From positions 1 through 56,167 of the forward strand of contig NZ_LXXZ01000083.1 of assembly GCF_003244875.1 (NCBI RefSeq): a stretch of 56,167 bases of DNA, given 5' to 3'. A program made the translations under genes and the position numbers. The notes under the pieces were generated by a model that ran no database searches, was not told where the DNA came from, and was given only the letters and a program-made list of their open reading frames with translations. Shown one piece after another: positions 44,559 to 53,388 of the stretch. Numbering within the stretch: position 1 is the first letter of the stretch; each line of letters opens with the position of its first letter. The stretch comes from Stenotrophomonas sepilia. Its GTDB lineage: Bacteria; Pseudomonadota; Gammaproteobacteria; Xanthomonadales; Xanthomonadaceae.

Positions 44559-45302
44559 TCAGCGCCGCTTGCCGCGGCGTGCAGGGGCCGGCGGCGGAGC
44601 GTCGGAACGCGGCTTGGCGTACTGCGCCCACAGCGCCGGCAGTGCCTTGCCGGTGTGCTTCTGCCACAGCGCCGGTGCATAGCGGCCGTCGCGCAGGGCC
44701 TTGTCCAGTGCCAGCACCAGGCCTGGATGTTCGGCGTCGGCCCATTTCAGGAACGCACCGGTGACACGGTAGCCGCTGTCGAAGTTCTGCCCCTTCTCGA
44801 CCTTGCCCGGAAGTGCCCAGCCCGCGGCGGCATTGTCCATGCCGTAGCGGTCGCGTGCGTAGTCGGCGATGCCCTCCACCAGCCAACCCGGCACCCGTGC
44901 GTCGCCATAGCCCGGATAGCCCTGCACGATGTGCATGGCCTCATGGGTGACCACGTCGATGTCGTTGGGGTGCTGCGCCAGCCAACCCGGGTTGATGGTG
45001 ATCGTTGCGGCCTGGTCCTTGTCACCGACGAAGGCGATCCCGGTGTAGGCCGGGTCGATCACGATGCGCACCATCGACGGCGCGGCCGGGTGGAAGTCCG
45101 CACGTTCGCGCAGGTAGGCGAAGTAGAACGTATCGATCACCCGCTTGCGCTGCGGCGCGGCCAGGGCGCCACGGGCGTCCTGGTAGTTCAGCGTCACGCC
45201 GTCGCGGATCAGCTGCGCATCAAAGGCCTGGGTCTGGCCGAAGCTGGAGAAGGAAAGGGCAACAAGGGCCAGAGGCAGCAGACGGTAGCGCATGGGGCTC
45301 AT
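44559..45302 (-). CDS. Basic-secretory-protein family putative metallopeptidase
   Basis: 247 residues with a signal peptide (MSPMRYRLLPLALVALSFSSFGQTQA). The family (PF04450, related to plant basic secretory proteins) has a gluzincin-like zinc motif, here VVTHEAMHIVQGYPGYG with H-E-x-x-H. The likely third ligand is in WLVEGIADYARDRYG. The basic tail is ARRGKRR. It is secreted or periplasmic. The ATG at 45302 overlaps the stop codon of the GH92 mannosidase gene as ATGA, so the two are translationally coupled; an inner ATG at 45293 is possible. A joint action of peptidase and mannosidase on glycoproteins is suggested by the coupling, not proven. Confidence 0.85.
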   Translation of the reverse strand: MSPMRYRLLPLALVALSFSSFGQTQAFDAQLIRDGVTLNYQDARGALAAPQRKRVIDTFYFAYLRERADFHPAAPSMVRIVIDPAYTGIAFVGDKDQAATITINPGWLAQHPNDIDVVTHEAMHIVQGYPGYGDARVPGWLVEGIADYARDRYGMDNAAAGWALPGKVEKGQNFDSGYRVTGAFLKWADAEHPGLVLALDKALRDGRYAPALWQKHTGKALPALWAQYAKPRSDAPPPAPARRGKRR

Positions 45303-48300
45303 TGTACGGCGCTGGGCGCCAACAGTTCGATCTCCGCCAGCGGCAGCCGGCCCGGTGCGGCCAGGCGCAGCCGATACTCGCTGTAACGACCGGGTTTGGC
45401 GATGTGGAACGGTCGGGTCTGGCGGGCAGACTCGAAGGCTTCGCCGCTGCGCTGGTCGAGCACGATCCAGCGGCCGTTGCCGCTGCGCGCTTCCAGCGTC
45501 CATTCGCCGCCCTGGATGCGGCCGTCACCGCTGGTGAGCGTGTACATGGTCGGCACGCCGTCGCCCAGGCCGGTCAGTGCGATGGTTGCGCCGCCGCCCA
45601 GGCCGACGGTCGTGGCGGCATCGTCGTCGACCAGCGCTGGCAGGGCGCGACCATCGGCCAGCGTCGCCTTGGCGCCACTGCCGAGCAGGTCGTGCAGCAG
45701 CTGCGGGCGCTGGCCCCGCGCGGTCAGCGAGCGCGGCACATCGTCCACGCCGCTGCCCCAGCGCGACGGCTGCGGCCCCATCACGAAGTCCAGCGTCGCG
45801 CCCTTGGCGATCAGCTCGTGCGGCACCCAGGTCTTCGTCCACGGCTTGCCATTGATCTTCAGCGACTGCACGTAGACGTTCTCGCGTGAGTTGTTGGCCG
45901 CGTTCACGGTCAGCACCGCACCGCCCTGCAGTTCCACCCTCGCATGTTCGAACGCCGGTGAACCGATCACGTACTCCGGGGCGCCCATGCGCAGCGGATA
46001 CAGGCCCAGCGAAGCCAGCACGTACCACGCGGAGGTCTCGCCGTTGTCCTCGTCGCCCGGATAGCCCTGGCCGATCTCGCTGCCCACATACAGCCGCGAC
46101 AGGATCTCGCGCACGTGCTGCTGGGTCTTCCACGGCTGCCCGGCGTACAGGTACATCCATGGGATGTGGTGCGCCGGCTGGTTGCTGTGCGCGTACATGC
46201 CCATGCGCACATCGCGCGCTTCGGTCATCTCGTGGATGGTGCCGCCGTAGGATCCGGCAAACGCGGGGTCGGCGGTTTCCGGGGTGGAGAAGAAGGCATC
46301 CAGCTTCGCTGCCAGCTTGTCACGGCCACCATAGAGCGCGGCGAGTCCTTCGCCATCGTGGGCGGCGGTGAAGGCGAAGGTCCAGCCATTGGATTCGGTG
46401 TAGTCGTGGCCCCACACGCGCGGGTCGTAGGCCCTGGCGTCCACGCGCCACTGGCCATCGGCCTTGCGGCCCTGGAAGAAGCCGGCGGCCGGATCGAACA
46501 TCGTCGCGTAGCTGGCGGCGCGATGGCGGAAGTAGTCGGCCTCGGTGCTGTAACGCTCGCGTGCCGCCGCCGTGGTCGCGCGCTTGGCCAGGGCCTCGGC
46601 CATGTTGGCGATGCCGAAGTCATTCAGTGCGCCTTCCATCGTCCACGACATGCCTTCGTGCACGTCCGCGCTGGCGTAGCCACGGAAGGTCGAACGGTCC
46701 ATGCCCTTGCGGCCGACATGGCGGTCGGGGGGTACCACGGTCGCGTTCTTCAGCGCGGCGGCGTAGGCCTCGGCCGGATCGAAGCCGCCGATGCCCTTCA
46801 GCCACGCATCGGCGAAGGCCACGTCCGAACTGGTGCCGACCATCAGGTCGGCGTAGCCCGGCGACGACCAGCGTGCGATCCAGCCACCGGCACGGTACTG
46901 CTCGATGAAGCCCTGCACCATCTGCCCGGCATCGTCGGGCGTGAACAGCGCATAGGCTGGCCAGGTAGTGCGGAAGGTGTCCCAGAAGCCGTTGTTGACG
47001 AATACCTTGCCATCGCGCACGCCGGTGAAGCTGCGGTTCGCGCTGCCCTCGGTGTTGTCGTCGCTGGCGCTGGCCTGGTTGGCGTAGCGCCAGTCAGGCG
47101 CGGCCGCGCTGCCGGCATTCTCGTGGCCGGAGTTGGGATACAGGTACAGCCGGTACAGGCTGGAATACAAGGTGGTCTTCTGGTCGTCAGTGGCATCGCC
47201 GATGTCGAAGCGGGCCAGGCGCGCGTCCCATGCATCCTGCGCACGGCCGGCCACGCTTTCCAGCGTGTCGGCGGCGGCGATTTCCAGCGCCAGGTTGTGA
47301 CGCGCCTGTTCCACCGAGATCAGCGAGGTGGCGATACGCATCGTCACCTGCCGGTCGCTGCCGGCATCGAACTTGATGTAACCGGTCGGGCGGCCGGTGT
47401 CGAGGCGGCCGCTGCTGCGCCACGGCTTGTCGAAGCTGGCCACCACGTACATGCGGCTGGCGCCGTTGGACAGGCCACTGCGCGTATCGGTGTAGCCGCT
47501 GAGGGTCTGCGTGGCCGTGTCCAGGGTCAGGCCGCCACGCGCATCGACATTGTCGAACAGCAGGTTGGCGTCGCCGCCCTCGGGGAACTGGAAGCGGAAC
47601 AGCGCGGCATGGTCGGTCGGTGCGATGGCAGCAGCGATGCCATTGTCGAAGCGCACGTCGTAGCGGTAGGGGCGCGCGCTTTCATGACCGCGGTCGAACG
47701 ACAGCGCGCGCTTGCGGCGGTCGGCGTCCGGCACGCCACGGCTGGCCGAGGGCATCACCTGGAAGGTCTGGCGGTCGCCCATCCACGGGCTGGGCTGGTG
47801 GCTCAGTGCCAGTGCCTGCAGCTGCGGGCGGTTCTGCGCATCGTTCTGTTCGTTCCAGCGGTACAGCCAGTTCAGTGCGCCGGCGTCGGTCACCGGGGTC
47901 CAGAAGTTGAACCCGTGCGGCACCGCCGTGGCCGGGAAATTGTTGCCGCGCGAGAAGGTGCCGTTGGCCTGGGTGCCGCGGGTGGTCAGCACCCAGTCGG
48001 AGACGCGCTGCGGCCGCTGCCGCGGTTGGGCATCCAGGCGCACGTCATCAATCCAGCCAGAGACCGGCGCACCCTCGGCGCTGGCCACCTCCAGCTCGAT
48101 CGCCACCACGCGGCGGCCCTTCAGCGTGGGCACGTCGCCCAGCCGCACCGCCTTGCGGGCCCACTGTTGCGGGTACAGCGTCTTCGATTCGCCCTGCGCG
48201 CGCGCGCCGATCGCCACGCCATGCTGGTCGCGTGCCGCACCGGCCGAAACGCGGCTGCCATCGTCCAGCAGCAGGTCCAGCGATACATAGGTCGAGGCGA

Positions 48301-48643
48301 CGGTGTCCTTGCCGACGATTTCCGGCAGCACCAGCCACGACAGCGTGGTATCGGCCTCGATGGGCAGGTCGGCCTTGAACAGTTCGCGCCGCGCGCTGCC
48401 GCCTTCGCTGCTGTAGCGCAGCGCATGCAGGCCGCTGTAGCCGGCATTGCGCTTGGCGGCGTAGGGCGCGGCCGGTCCATTGCCGATCGTGACCTGAAGC
48501 GCACCGGTGGCCTGCGCCGGGACAGGTTCGCCCGGTTCGAACGAGGTCTGCAGCCCCTGCGCCCGCGCCGGCATCGCAGTGGTCGCACAGGCCAGGGCCA
48601 GGGCGAGCGGAAGCAGGGCGCGGCGCGGATCGGACAGGGTCAT
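45299..48643 (-). CDS. GH92 alpha-1,2-mannosidase family protein, exported
   Basis: 1114 residues. Signal peptide ~1-29 (MTLSDPRRALLPLALALACATTAMPARA). An N-terminal carbohydrate-binding-like beta domain (~30-210) is followed by the GH92 N domain (~215-430; TRGTQANGTFSRGNNFPATAVPHGFNFWTPVTD) and the (alpha/alpha)6 catalytic domain (~430-960). The catalytic domain contains GFWDTFRTTWPAYALFTPD, HEGMSWTMEGALNDFGIA and YPGDEDNGETSAWYVL, where the family's acid and base residues lie. A C-terminal beta domain (~965-1114; TTVGLGGGATIALTG ... YRLRLAAPGRLPLAEIELLAP) resembles F5/8-type modules. GH92 enzymes trim mannose from N-glycans or mannans using Ca2+. First gene of a two-gene unit with the metallopeptidase. 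Confidence 0.92.
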   Translation of the reverse strand: MTLSDPRRALLPLALALACATTAMPARAQGLQTSFEPGEPVPAQATGALQVTIGNGPAAPYAAKRNAGYSGLHALRYSSEGGSARRELFKADLPIEADTTLSWLVLPEIVGKDTVASTYVSLDLLLDDGSRVSAGAARDQHGVAIGARAQGESKTLYPQQWARKAVRLGDVPTLKGRRVVAIELEVASAEGAPVSGWIDDVRLDAQPRQRPQRVSDWVLTTRGTQANGTFSRGNNFPATAVPHGFNFWTPVTDAGALNWLYRWNEQNDAQNRPQLQALALSHQPSPWMGDRQTFQVMPSASRGVPDADRRKRALSFDRGHESARPYRYDVRFDNGIAAAIAPTDHAALFRFQFPEGGDANLLFDNVDARGGLTLDTATQTLSGYTDTRSGLSNGASRMYVVASFDKPWRSSGRLDTGRPTGYIKFDAGSDRQVTMRIATSLISVEQARHNLALEIAAADTLESVAGRAQDAWDARLARFDIGDATDDQKTTLYSSLYRLYLYPNSGHENAGSAAAPDWRYANQASASDDNTEGSANRSFTGVRDGKVFVNNGFWDTFRTTWPAYALFTPDDAGQMVQGFIEQYRAGGWIARWSSPGYADLMVGTSSDVAFADAWLKGIGGFDPAEAYAAALKNATVVPPDRHVGRKGMDRSTFRGYASADVHEGMSWTMEGALNDFGIANMAEALAKRATTAAARERYSTEADYFRHRAASYATMFDPAAGFFQGRKADGQWRVDARAYDPRVWGHDYTESNGWTFAFTAAHDGEGLAALYGGRDKLAAKLDAFFSTPETADPAFAGSYGGTIHEMTEARDVRMGMYAHSNQPAHHIPWMYLYAGQPWKTQQHVREILSRLYVGSEIGQGYPGDEDNGETSAWYVLASLGLYPLRMGAPEYVIGSPAFEHARVELQGGAVLTVNAANNSRENVYVQSLKINGKPWTKTWVPHELIAKGATLDFVMGPQPSRWGSGVDDVPRSLTARGQRPQLLHDLLGSGAKATLADGRALPALVDDDAATTVGLGGGATIALTGLGDGVPTMYTLTSGDGRIQGGEWTLEARSGNGRWIVLDQRSGEAFESARQTRPFHIAKPGRYSEYRLRLAAPGRLPLAEIELLAPSAVQ

Positions 48644-49061
48644 GCAAGGGTCTCCCGGAAGGGCTGGCGGCGGGCGAACCCGCATCGGCGGACACCACGG
48701 ACAGCATCGCTCCGCCCGCCAGGCTGGCAGTGGAAGAGGCGATGCCGGTCCGGTGGGGGCGGGCCATGCGATCGGGTTGGATTGGGTGGGTCGAGGTGCG
48801 ACCTGGCCCGATCCTGCAACAGCCGCCGCGCGCTGGCAAGTGCCATTTAGTTCGATCCAAATGCGGGAAATATCGCTGGAGCCGATTCTGGCGAGCGAAC
48901 CTGCCGGAACGACCGCGAAATCCCCGGAATCACCGCCGCCCGGCGTGCGGCGGGGAGATGCGAGGCATCGTCGGCGGCGTGCAAAGGCCCGTTGCGGGGC
49001 AATGTCGTTGCGGCCCAGATGCTAGAATCACAGGCCTCGCAACCCGTTCACCGAATCCGCC
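48644..49061. other. Divergent intergenic region, mannosidase / zf-CHCC
   Basis: 418 bp with no supported gene. It contains the promoter of the zf-CHCC gene (-10 at 49023-49028) and presumably that of the mannosidase gene. The segment 48850-48990 has short GC-rich dyads but no SMAG element. Frames here lack family matches. Confidence 0.6.
49023..49028 (+). promoter_or_regulatory. Candidate -10 box of the zf-CHCC / glycosyltransferase unit
   Basis: TAGAAT, 33 nt before the ATG at 49062. The leader would be about 26 nt and has no good Shine-Dalgarno sequence. Confidence 0.45.
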
Positions 49062-49259
49062 ATGAGCCATACCGCCACCGCGCCCGCCAACGCCGAGAAG
49101 CGCTACACCGTGCACCGCAGCGATCTGCCGTTGAGCTGCCCGACCCCGGAAATGGCGCTGTGGAACTCGCATCCGCGCGTGTACCTGCCGATCGAGGACG
49201 AGCCCAACGGCGAAGCGCAGTGCCCGTACTGCGGGTCCGTGTTCGTGCTGGCCGACTAA
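49062..49259 (+). CDS. zf-CHCC domain protein
   Basis: 65 residues. Zinc-binding pattern Cys26, His37, Cys54 and Cys57 (DLPLSCPTPEMALWNSHPRVYLPIED, AQCPYCGSVFVL) matches the zf-CHCC family, related to the NDUFS6 13-kDa subunit of complex I. Bacterial stand-alone forms have no fixed role and are often encoded next to envelope or LPS genes. It is 15 bp upstream of the glycosyltransferase gene and likely co-transcribed. Confidence 0.9.
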   Translation: MSHTATAPANAEKRYTVHRSDLPLSCPTPEMALWNSHPRVYLPIEDEPNGEAQCPYCGSVFVLAD

Positions 49260-49274
49260 ACGGCGGCCCCTTCG

Positions 49275-50390
49275 ATGCGCCGATTGACCGTGGTGCAGTT
49301 GCTGCCGGCGCTGCACTCCGGTGGTGTCGAGCGCTCGACCCTGGAAATCGCTGCGGCCCTGGTTGCCGCCGGCCATCGCGCGCTGGTGGTGTCTGCCGGC
49401 GGCCGCCTGGTGCAGCCGCTGCTGGACAGCGGTGCCGAGCACCTCACCCTGGATATCGGCCGCAAGTCGCTGCTGACCCTGCGCCATCTGCCGACCCTGC
49501 GCCGGCTGTTTGCCGAAGTTGGTGCGGACATCGTGCATGCCCGTTCGCGGCTGCCGGCCTGGTTGGGCCTGTACGCGATCCGCGCCATGCCCGCCGCACA
49601 GCGCCCGCATTGGGTGACCACCGTGCACGGGTTGAACTCGCCCAGCCGCTACAGCGCGGTGATGACCAGTGGCGAACGCGTGATCTGCGTGTCCAACACC
49701 GTGCGTGCCTACGTGCAACGCCATTACCCGACGGTGCCGGAAGAAAAACTGCGGGTCGTACCGAGAGGTGTCGACGTCAACCAGTTCCCGCGCGTGGCGC
49801 GCGCCGACCGCCGCCCGCGGCTGGCCCTGGCGGCCGACTACCCTTGGCTGGCGCAGGTTGAGGGCCCGCTGCTGCTGCTGCCGGGGCGCGGCACCCGGCT
49901 GAAGGGCCACGCCCACGCGCTGCAGCTGCTGGCCGACGTGCGTGCCGCCGGCGTGCCTGCCCAGCTGTGGATGCTGGGCACCGACGAACCCGGGCGCGAG
50001 GCCTACGTGGCTGGCCTGCGCCGCCAGGCCGCGGCGCTGGGCGTGGCCGAGGCCGTACAGATCAGCACGCCTACCGTCCGCATCGCCCAGGCCTACGCCG
50101 CCAGCGATCTGGTGCTGCAGCTGTCGGACAAGCCGGAAGCCTTTGGCCGCACCGTGCTCGAGGCGCTGTCGGTCGGCCGCCCGGTGCTGGGCTGGGACCA
50201 CGGTGGCGTCGGCGAACTGCTGCAGCAGCTGCAGCCCAGCGGTGCGGTGCCGCTGGGCGACGCGCACGCGCTGGGTGAACGTGCGCTGGCCCTGCTGGCG
50301 CAGCCGCCGTCCCTGCCGACCCGCATCCCGTTTACCCTGCAGGCCATGCAGCGCGACACCCTCCGCCTCTATGCCGATCTCGCCGGCTGA
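49275..50390 (+). CDS. Glycosyltransferase family 4-type (GT-B) enzyme
   Basis: 371 residues. N-terminal acceptor domain starts VVQLLPALHSGGVERSTLEIAAALVAAGH, typical of GT4. The C-terminal nucleotide-sugar domain has LLLLPGRGTRLKGHAHALQLLADV and the E-x7-E motif region PEAFGRTVLEALSVGRPVLGWDHGGVGELL. It probably adds a sugar to LPS core or O-chain on the cytosolic face. It overlaps the downstream O-antigen ligase-like gene by 20 nt and follows the zf-CHCC gene. Confidence 0.9.
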   Translation: MRRLTVVQLLPALHSGGVERSTLEIAAALVAAGHRALVVSAGGRLVQPLLDSGAEHLTLDIGRKSLLTLRHLPTLRRLFAEVGADIVHARSRLPAWLGLYAIRAMPAAQRPHWVTTVHGLNSPSRYSAVMTSGERVICVSNTVRAYVQRHYPTVPEEKLRVVPRGVDVNQFPRVARADRRPRLALAADYPWLAQVEGPLLLLPGRGTRLKGHAHALQLLADVRAAGVPAQLWMLGTDEPGREAYVAGLRRQAAALGVAEAVQISTPTVRIAQAYAASDLVLQLSDKPEAFGRTVLEALSVGRPVLGWDHGGVGELLQQLQPSGAVPLGDAHALGERALALLAQPPSLPTRIPFTLQAMQRDTLRLYADLAG

Positions 50391-51702
50391 CCCCGCTGCC
50401 ATCGTGCGCGACGACCGTGCCGGGCGCTGGGCGCCCTGGTGGGTGCTGGCGTACGTGGCGATGTGGCCGCTGCCGGGCATTGCCGAAACCGTGCTGGGCC
50501 TTGGCGCGGTCTATGCTGCCGCGCGCATGGTGATGCGCCGGCTGCAGCGCCGCCCGCACCTGTTGAGCACGGCGGCGTGGGCGCTGACCTCGATCCTGTT
50601 CCTCGGCTACTGGCTGCCGCAGGCGATTTCGGCCATCGATGCGATCGACCCTTCGGCCTCGTGGACCAAGGCGGCCGCCGGACTGCGCTACCTGCCCTTC
50701 ATGTGGCTGGTGGCGATCGCGGTGGCCACGCCGGAACGGCGGCGCTTGACCTTCGGTGGCCTGGCGCTGATCACCGGCGTGTGGACGCTGGACGCGCTGG
50801 TGCAGGCGCTGGCTGGCACCAGCCCGTGGTTCTGGTCGCTGGAACACCTGAAGCTGGCCGTGAGTGGCCACGCGTTGTGCCCGGCCGACGAAGCCGCACT
50901 GGCCGACCGCCTCAGTGGCGCGCTTGGGCCCTGCAATCTGAAATTCGGCCAGGTGCTGGCCAGCCTGTCACCGTTCCTGCTGCTGCCGATGGCGCGGCGT
51001 TTCGGCAATGCAGGGTGGCTGCTGGCCGCTGCAACACTGGGGTGCGTGCTGCTGCTGGCAGGTTCGCGCGCCTCGTGGATCACCTTCGTGCTGGTGCTGG
51101 CCTACAGCGGCGTGCGCCAGTTCGGCTGGAAGCGGCTGCTGCTGCTGGCCCTGGTGGCAGCGCTGGGTACGGCCGCACTGACAGCGGGCGTGCCGCAGCT
51201 GCGCGAGCGTGTCGCGCGCACGGCGCAGGCATGGAACGAAGACGGGCAGGGCGTTGACGAGGCGCTTTCGGGGCGCGCGCGCATCTGGACCGCGGCGGTG
51301 TGCATGATCGAGGAGCATCCGGTCAACGGTGTCGGTGCGCGCGGCTTCCGCGATGCGTATCCGGCCTGCGTGTCAGATGAGGGCCCCGCCGTGTGGGGCA
51401 ACCAACCGGCGTTGCACGCCCACCAGATCGTGCTGGAAATCCTTGCCGAGACCGGCGTTCTGGGCCTGCTGCTGTGGTTGGCGGCGGTGGCGCAGGCCTG
51501 GCGGGCCTGGCGCTATGCCCCGGCGGCTGCGCGTGATCGCGCCCGGCCGGCGATGCTGGCGCTGGCGGTCACGGTGTTCCCGCTCAATACGCACCTGGCG
51601 TTCTATTCCGCTTTCTGGGGTGGCCTGACGGTGCTGCTGGCAGCCCTGTTCGCCGGCAGCCTGCTGGCGCGGGACGCGGACGACACGCCGACGGTGCTCT
51701 GA
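50371..51702 (+). CDS. O-antigen ligase / polymerase-like membrane protein
   Basis: 443 residues, about 10-12 membrane segments. The Wzy_C/WaaL-type periplasmic loop lies after SGRARIWTAAVCMIEEHPVNGVGARGFRDAYPAC and NQPALHAHQIVLEILAETGVLGLLLWLA. The latter contains the conserved His of the H-N/H-Q ligase motif. WaaL joins O-antigen to lipid A-core in the periplasm, but polymerases and other ligases share the fold. The ATG at 50371 lies inside the glycosyltransferase gene and was chosen because the family sequence begins just after; the long upstream frame is a shadow. Confidence 0.85.
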   Translation: MPISPADPAAIVRDDRAGRWAPWWVLAYVAMWPLPGIAETVLGLGAVYAAARMVMRRLQRRPHLLSTAAWALTSILFLGYWLPQAISAIDAIDPSASWTKAAAGLRYLPFMWLVAIAVATPERRRLTFGGLALITGVWTLDALVQALAGTSPWFWSLEHLKLAVSGHALCPADEAALADRLSGALGPCNLKFGQVLASLSPFLLLPMARRFGNAGWLLAAATLGCVLLLAGSRASWITFVLVLAYSGVRQFGWKRLLLLALVAALGTAALTAGVPQLRERVARTAQAWNEDGQGVDEALSGRARIWTAAVCMIEEHPVNGVGARGFRDAYPACVSDEGPAVWGNQPALHAHQIVLEILAETGVLGLLLWLAAVAQAWRAWRYAPAAARDRARPAMLALAVTVFPLNTHLAFYSAFWGGLTVLLAALFAGSLLARDADDTPTVL

Positions 51703-51708
51703 TCGTCC

Positions 51709-51781
51709 ATCCACGCATGGCGCGGCTCTACTGCATGTACCGAACGGAGCGTGCTTTGGTAGATCCACGCCATGCGTGGAT
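51709..51781. repeat. REP pair upstream of the RAYT gene
   Basis: ATCCACGCATGGCGCGGCTC with CTAC (51709-51731) and GTAG with ATCCACGCCATGCGTGGAT (51759-51781). The latter stem matches REPs at 52319-52390 and 5618-5640. Confidence 0.85.
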
Positions 51782-51852
51782 GGAGCATTCCCGACGCGAA
51801 TACCGGTCAACCACCACTACCGGTGTTTCCATGCGTATCGCACGCTGGAGGC

Positions 51853-52302
51853 ATGGCCAGCCCCAGACTTCGCTACGGTCGGTATTCCCGATCCGGCAAC
51901 GTGTACTCATTGACCACAGCAACCCTCGGCCGCGAACCGTTGTTCGCCGATGCGGCAAACGTTGCGATCCTTATCGACACACTGCGCTTCGTAGAGCGCA
52001 AGGGCTTCAGCCATAGCCTCGCCTGGGTGGTCATGCCCGACCATCTGCACTGGCTGATGGAGCTGCGCGGAGGAACCCTGGCCGAGTGTATGGCCCTGCT
52101 CAAATCACGCAGCAGCCGTCTGTTGAACCGGCGATTGGAGCGACAAGGGCCGCTGTGGCAGCGCGGTTACCACGATCACGCCGTACGCAGCGATGAATCC
52201 CTTCATGAGAAGGCGATGTACATCATGGCCAATCCGGTCCGTGCGGGCCTGGCCAGCACGTTGGGTGAGTACCCGCACGCATGGTGCCGTTGGCCGTTGT
52301 AG
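51853..52302 (+). mobile_element. REP-associated tyrosine transposase (RAYT) gene
   Basis: 149 residues, full for a minimal RAYT. The HUH-type metal motif is VVMPDHLHWLMEL. The catalytic Tyr is in KAMYIMANPVRAGLA. LLNRRLERQGPLWQRGYHDHAVRSDE is the family's conserved central segment. RAYTs are IS200/IS605-related single-strand nucleases thought to spread REP palindromes and are usually single-copy, domesticated genes. REPs with the ATCCACGCCATGCGTGGAT stem flank it on both sides. It has no transposon ends or passenger genes and lies between two LPS genes. The start was set at MASPRLRYGRYSR. Confidence 0.92.
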
Positions 52303-52318
52303 GTGCCGCCATCCGGAT

Positions 52319-52390
52319 GTAGAGCATCCACGCAAGGCGTGGATCTACTTCAGAATGCTCCGCGTCATCAAATCCACGCCATGCGTGGAT
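52319..52390. repeat. REP pair downstream of the RAYT gene
   Basis: GTAGAGCATCCACGCAAGGC with GTGGATCTAC (52319-52348) and ATCCACGCCATGCGTGGAT (52372-52390). Confidence 0.85.
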
Positions 52391-52410
52391 GAAACCCTCC
52401 CGCCGCACCG

Positions 52411-53328
52411 CTATTTGTAGAAATCACTCCGGCCGCCGGGCTGGCGCTTGAAGCGGCGGTGGATCCACAGGTACTGGTCGGGAGCCTCTCGCACCATCGC
52501 TTCGATGGCCTGGTTGACCCGGGTGGTATCGGCTTCCACATCCTCGCTGGGGAAGTTCTCCAGCGGCGCGCCGATCTTCAGGAAGTACTTTCCGCCTTCG
52601 CGCCGGTGGAAGTACGGAATCACCGCACAGCCGGTCATGCGCGCCAGCTGATGGGTGGCGGTGATGGTCGAAGCGGTGTGGCCGAAGAACGGCACGAATA
52701 CCGTGTCCTTGCCTCGCATGTCCTGGTCTGGCGCGTACCAGAGGAAACCGCCCTTCTTCAGGTGGCGCACGGTCGCGCGGATGTCCTCGTTGGCGAACAT
52801 CGCCTTGGCATAGCGCAGGCGGCCGAACTTGACCGCCCACTCGTACACCGGGTTCTTGTGCTTGCGGTACATGCCGGAAAGATCGACGTAGTCGCACAGC
52901 AGGCGGCCGCACATCTCCAGGGTCATGAAGTGGCCGGAGACCAGCAGGACGCCGCGGCCTTCGGCCTGCATCTGCCGCAGGTGTTCCAGGCCTTCGACCC
53001 GTACCTGCGGGCGGATGCTGTCGATGCTGCCCCACCAGGCGCGGATGCACTCGAACACGCCGACGCCCAGCGCATCGAAACTGTCGCGCACCAGGCGCTG
53101 CCGCCACGCTTCGTCCTTCTCGGGGAAGCACAGCTGCAGGTTGACCTCGGCGGCGCGGCGGCGGCTGCCGAGCAGGCGCCAGGTGATCCAGCCGACGCCC
53201 CGGCCCAGCGCGCGCTGCAGCATCCACGGCAGGCGGGCGATGGCGAAGGCGCCGAACATGGCGGCGAACATCGGCCAGTTGCGCGGATCGCGCAGCGACG
53301 GGCGGACGGCGGTGGAGGCATCTGACAT
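52411..53328 (-). CDS. lpxL: Lipid A biosynthesis acyltransferase (LpxL/HtrB type)
   Basis: 305 residues. An N-terminal hydrophobic anchor (WPMFAAMFGAFAIARLPWML) is followed by the LPLAT acyltransferase domain. The catalytic H-x4-E is in SGHFMTLEMCGRLL. Other features are GMYRKHKNPVYEWAVKFGR, FLWYAPDQDMRGKDTVFVPFFGHTA and the C-terminal QYLWIHRRFKRQPGG. It transfers a secondary acyl chain to Kdo-lipid A at the inner membrane. It is divergent from waaA, which supplies the Kdo. A TAGAAT box lies 6 nt before the ATG, suggesting a leaderless message. LpxM-type activity cannot be excluded. Confidence 0.92.
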   Translation of the reverse strand: MSDASTAVRPSLRDPRNWPMFAAMFGAFAIARLPWMLQRALGRGVGWITWRLLGSRRRAAEVNLQLCFPEKDEAWRQRLVRDSFDALGVGVFECIRAWWGSIDSIRPQVRVEGLEHLRQMQAEGRGVLLVSGHFMTLEMCGRLLCDYVDLSGMYRKHKNPVYEWAVKFGRLRYAKAMFANEDIRATVRHLKKGGFLWYAPDQDMRGKDTVFVPFFGHTASTITATHQLARMTGCAVIPYFHRREGGKYFLKIGAPLENFPSEDVEADTTRVNQAIEAMVREAPDQYLWIHRRFKRQPGGRSDFYK

Positions 53329-53334
53329 GGGGCC

Positions 53335-53340
53335 ATTCTA
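53335..53340 (-). promoter_or_regulatory. Candidate -10 box of lpxL
   Basis: TAGAAT on the minus strand, 6 nt before the ATG at 53328. It lies 36 bp from the divergent waaA box. Confidence 0.5.
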
Positions 53341-53376
53341 CCAAGGCGGCCGCGTGTCTTTCCCGGGGGGCTCCCG

Positions 53377-53382
53377 TATCCT
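53377..53382 (+). promoter_or_regulatory. Candidate -10 box of waaA
   Basis: TATCCT, 6 nt before the ATG at 53389. Same spacing as lpxL, rsgA and others, consistent with a leaderless message. Confidence 0.45.
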
Positions 53383-53388
53383 TGCCGC

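Noticed and set aside
46115..48850. Very long plus-strand open frame (911 codons) opposite the GH92 gene
   Set aside because: It is a GC-driven shadow frame. The minus strand encodes an intact GH92 enzyme with signal peptide and catalytic motifs, whereas the plus-strand translation has no recognisable domain.
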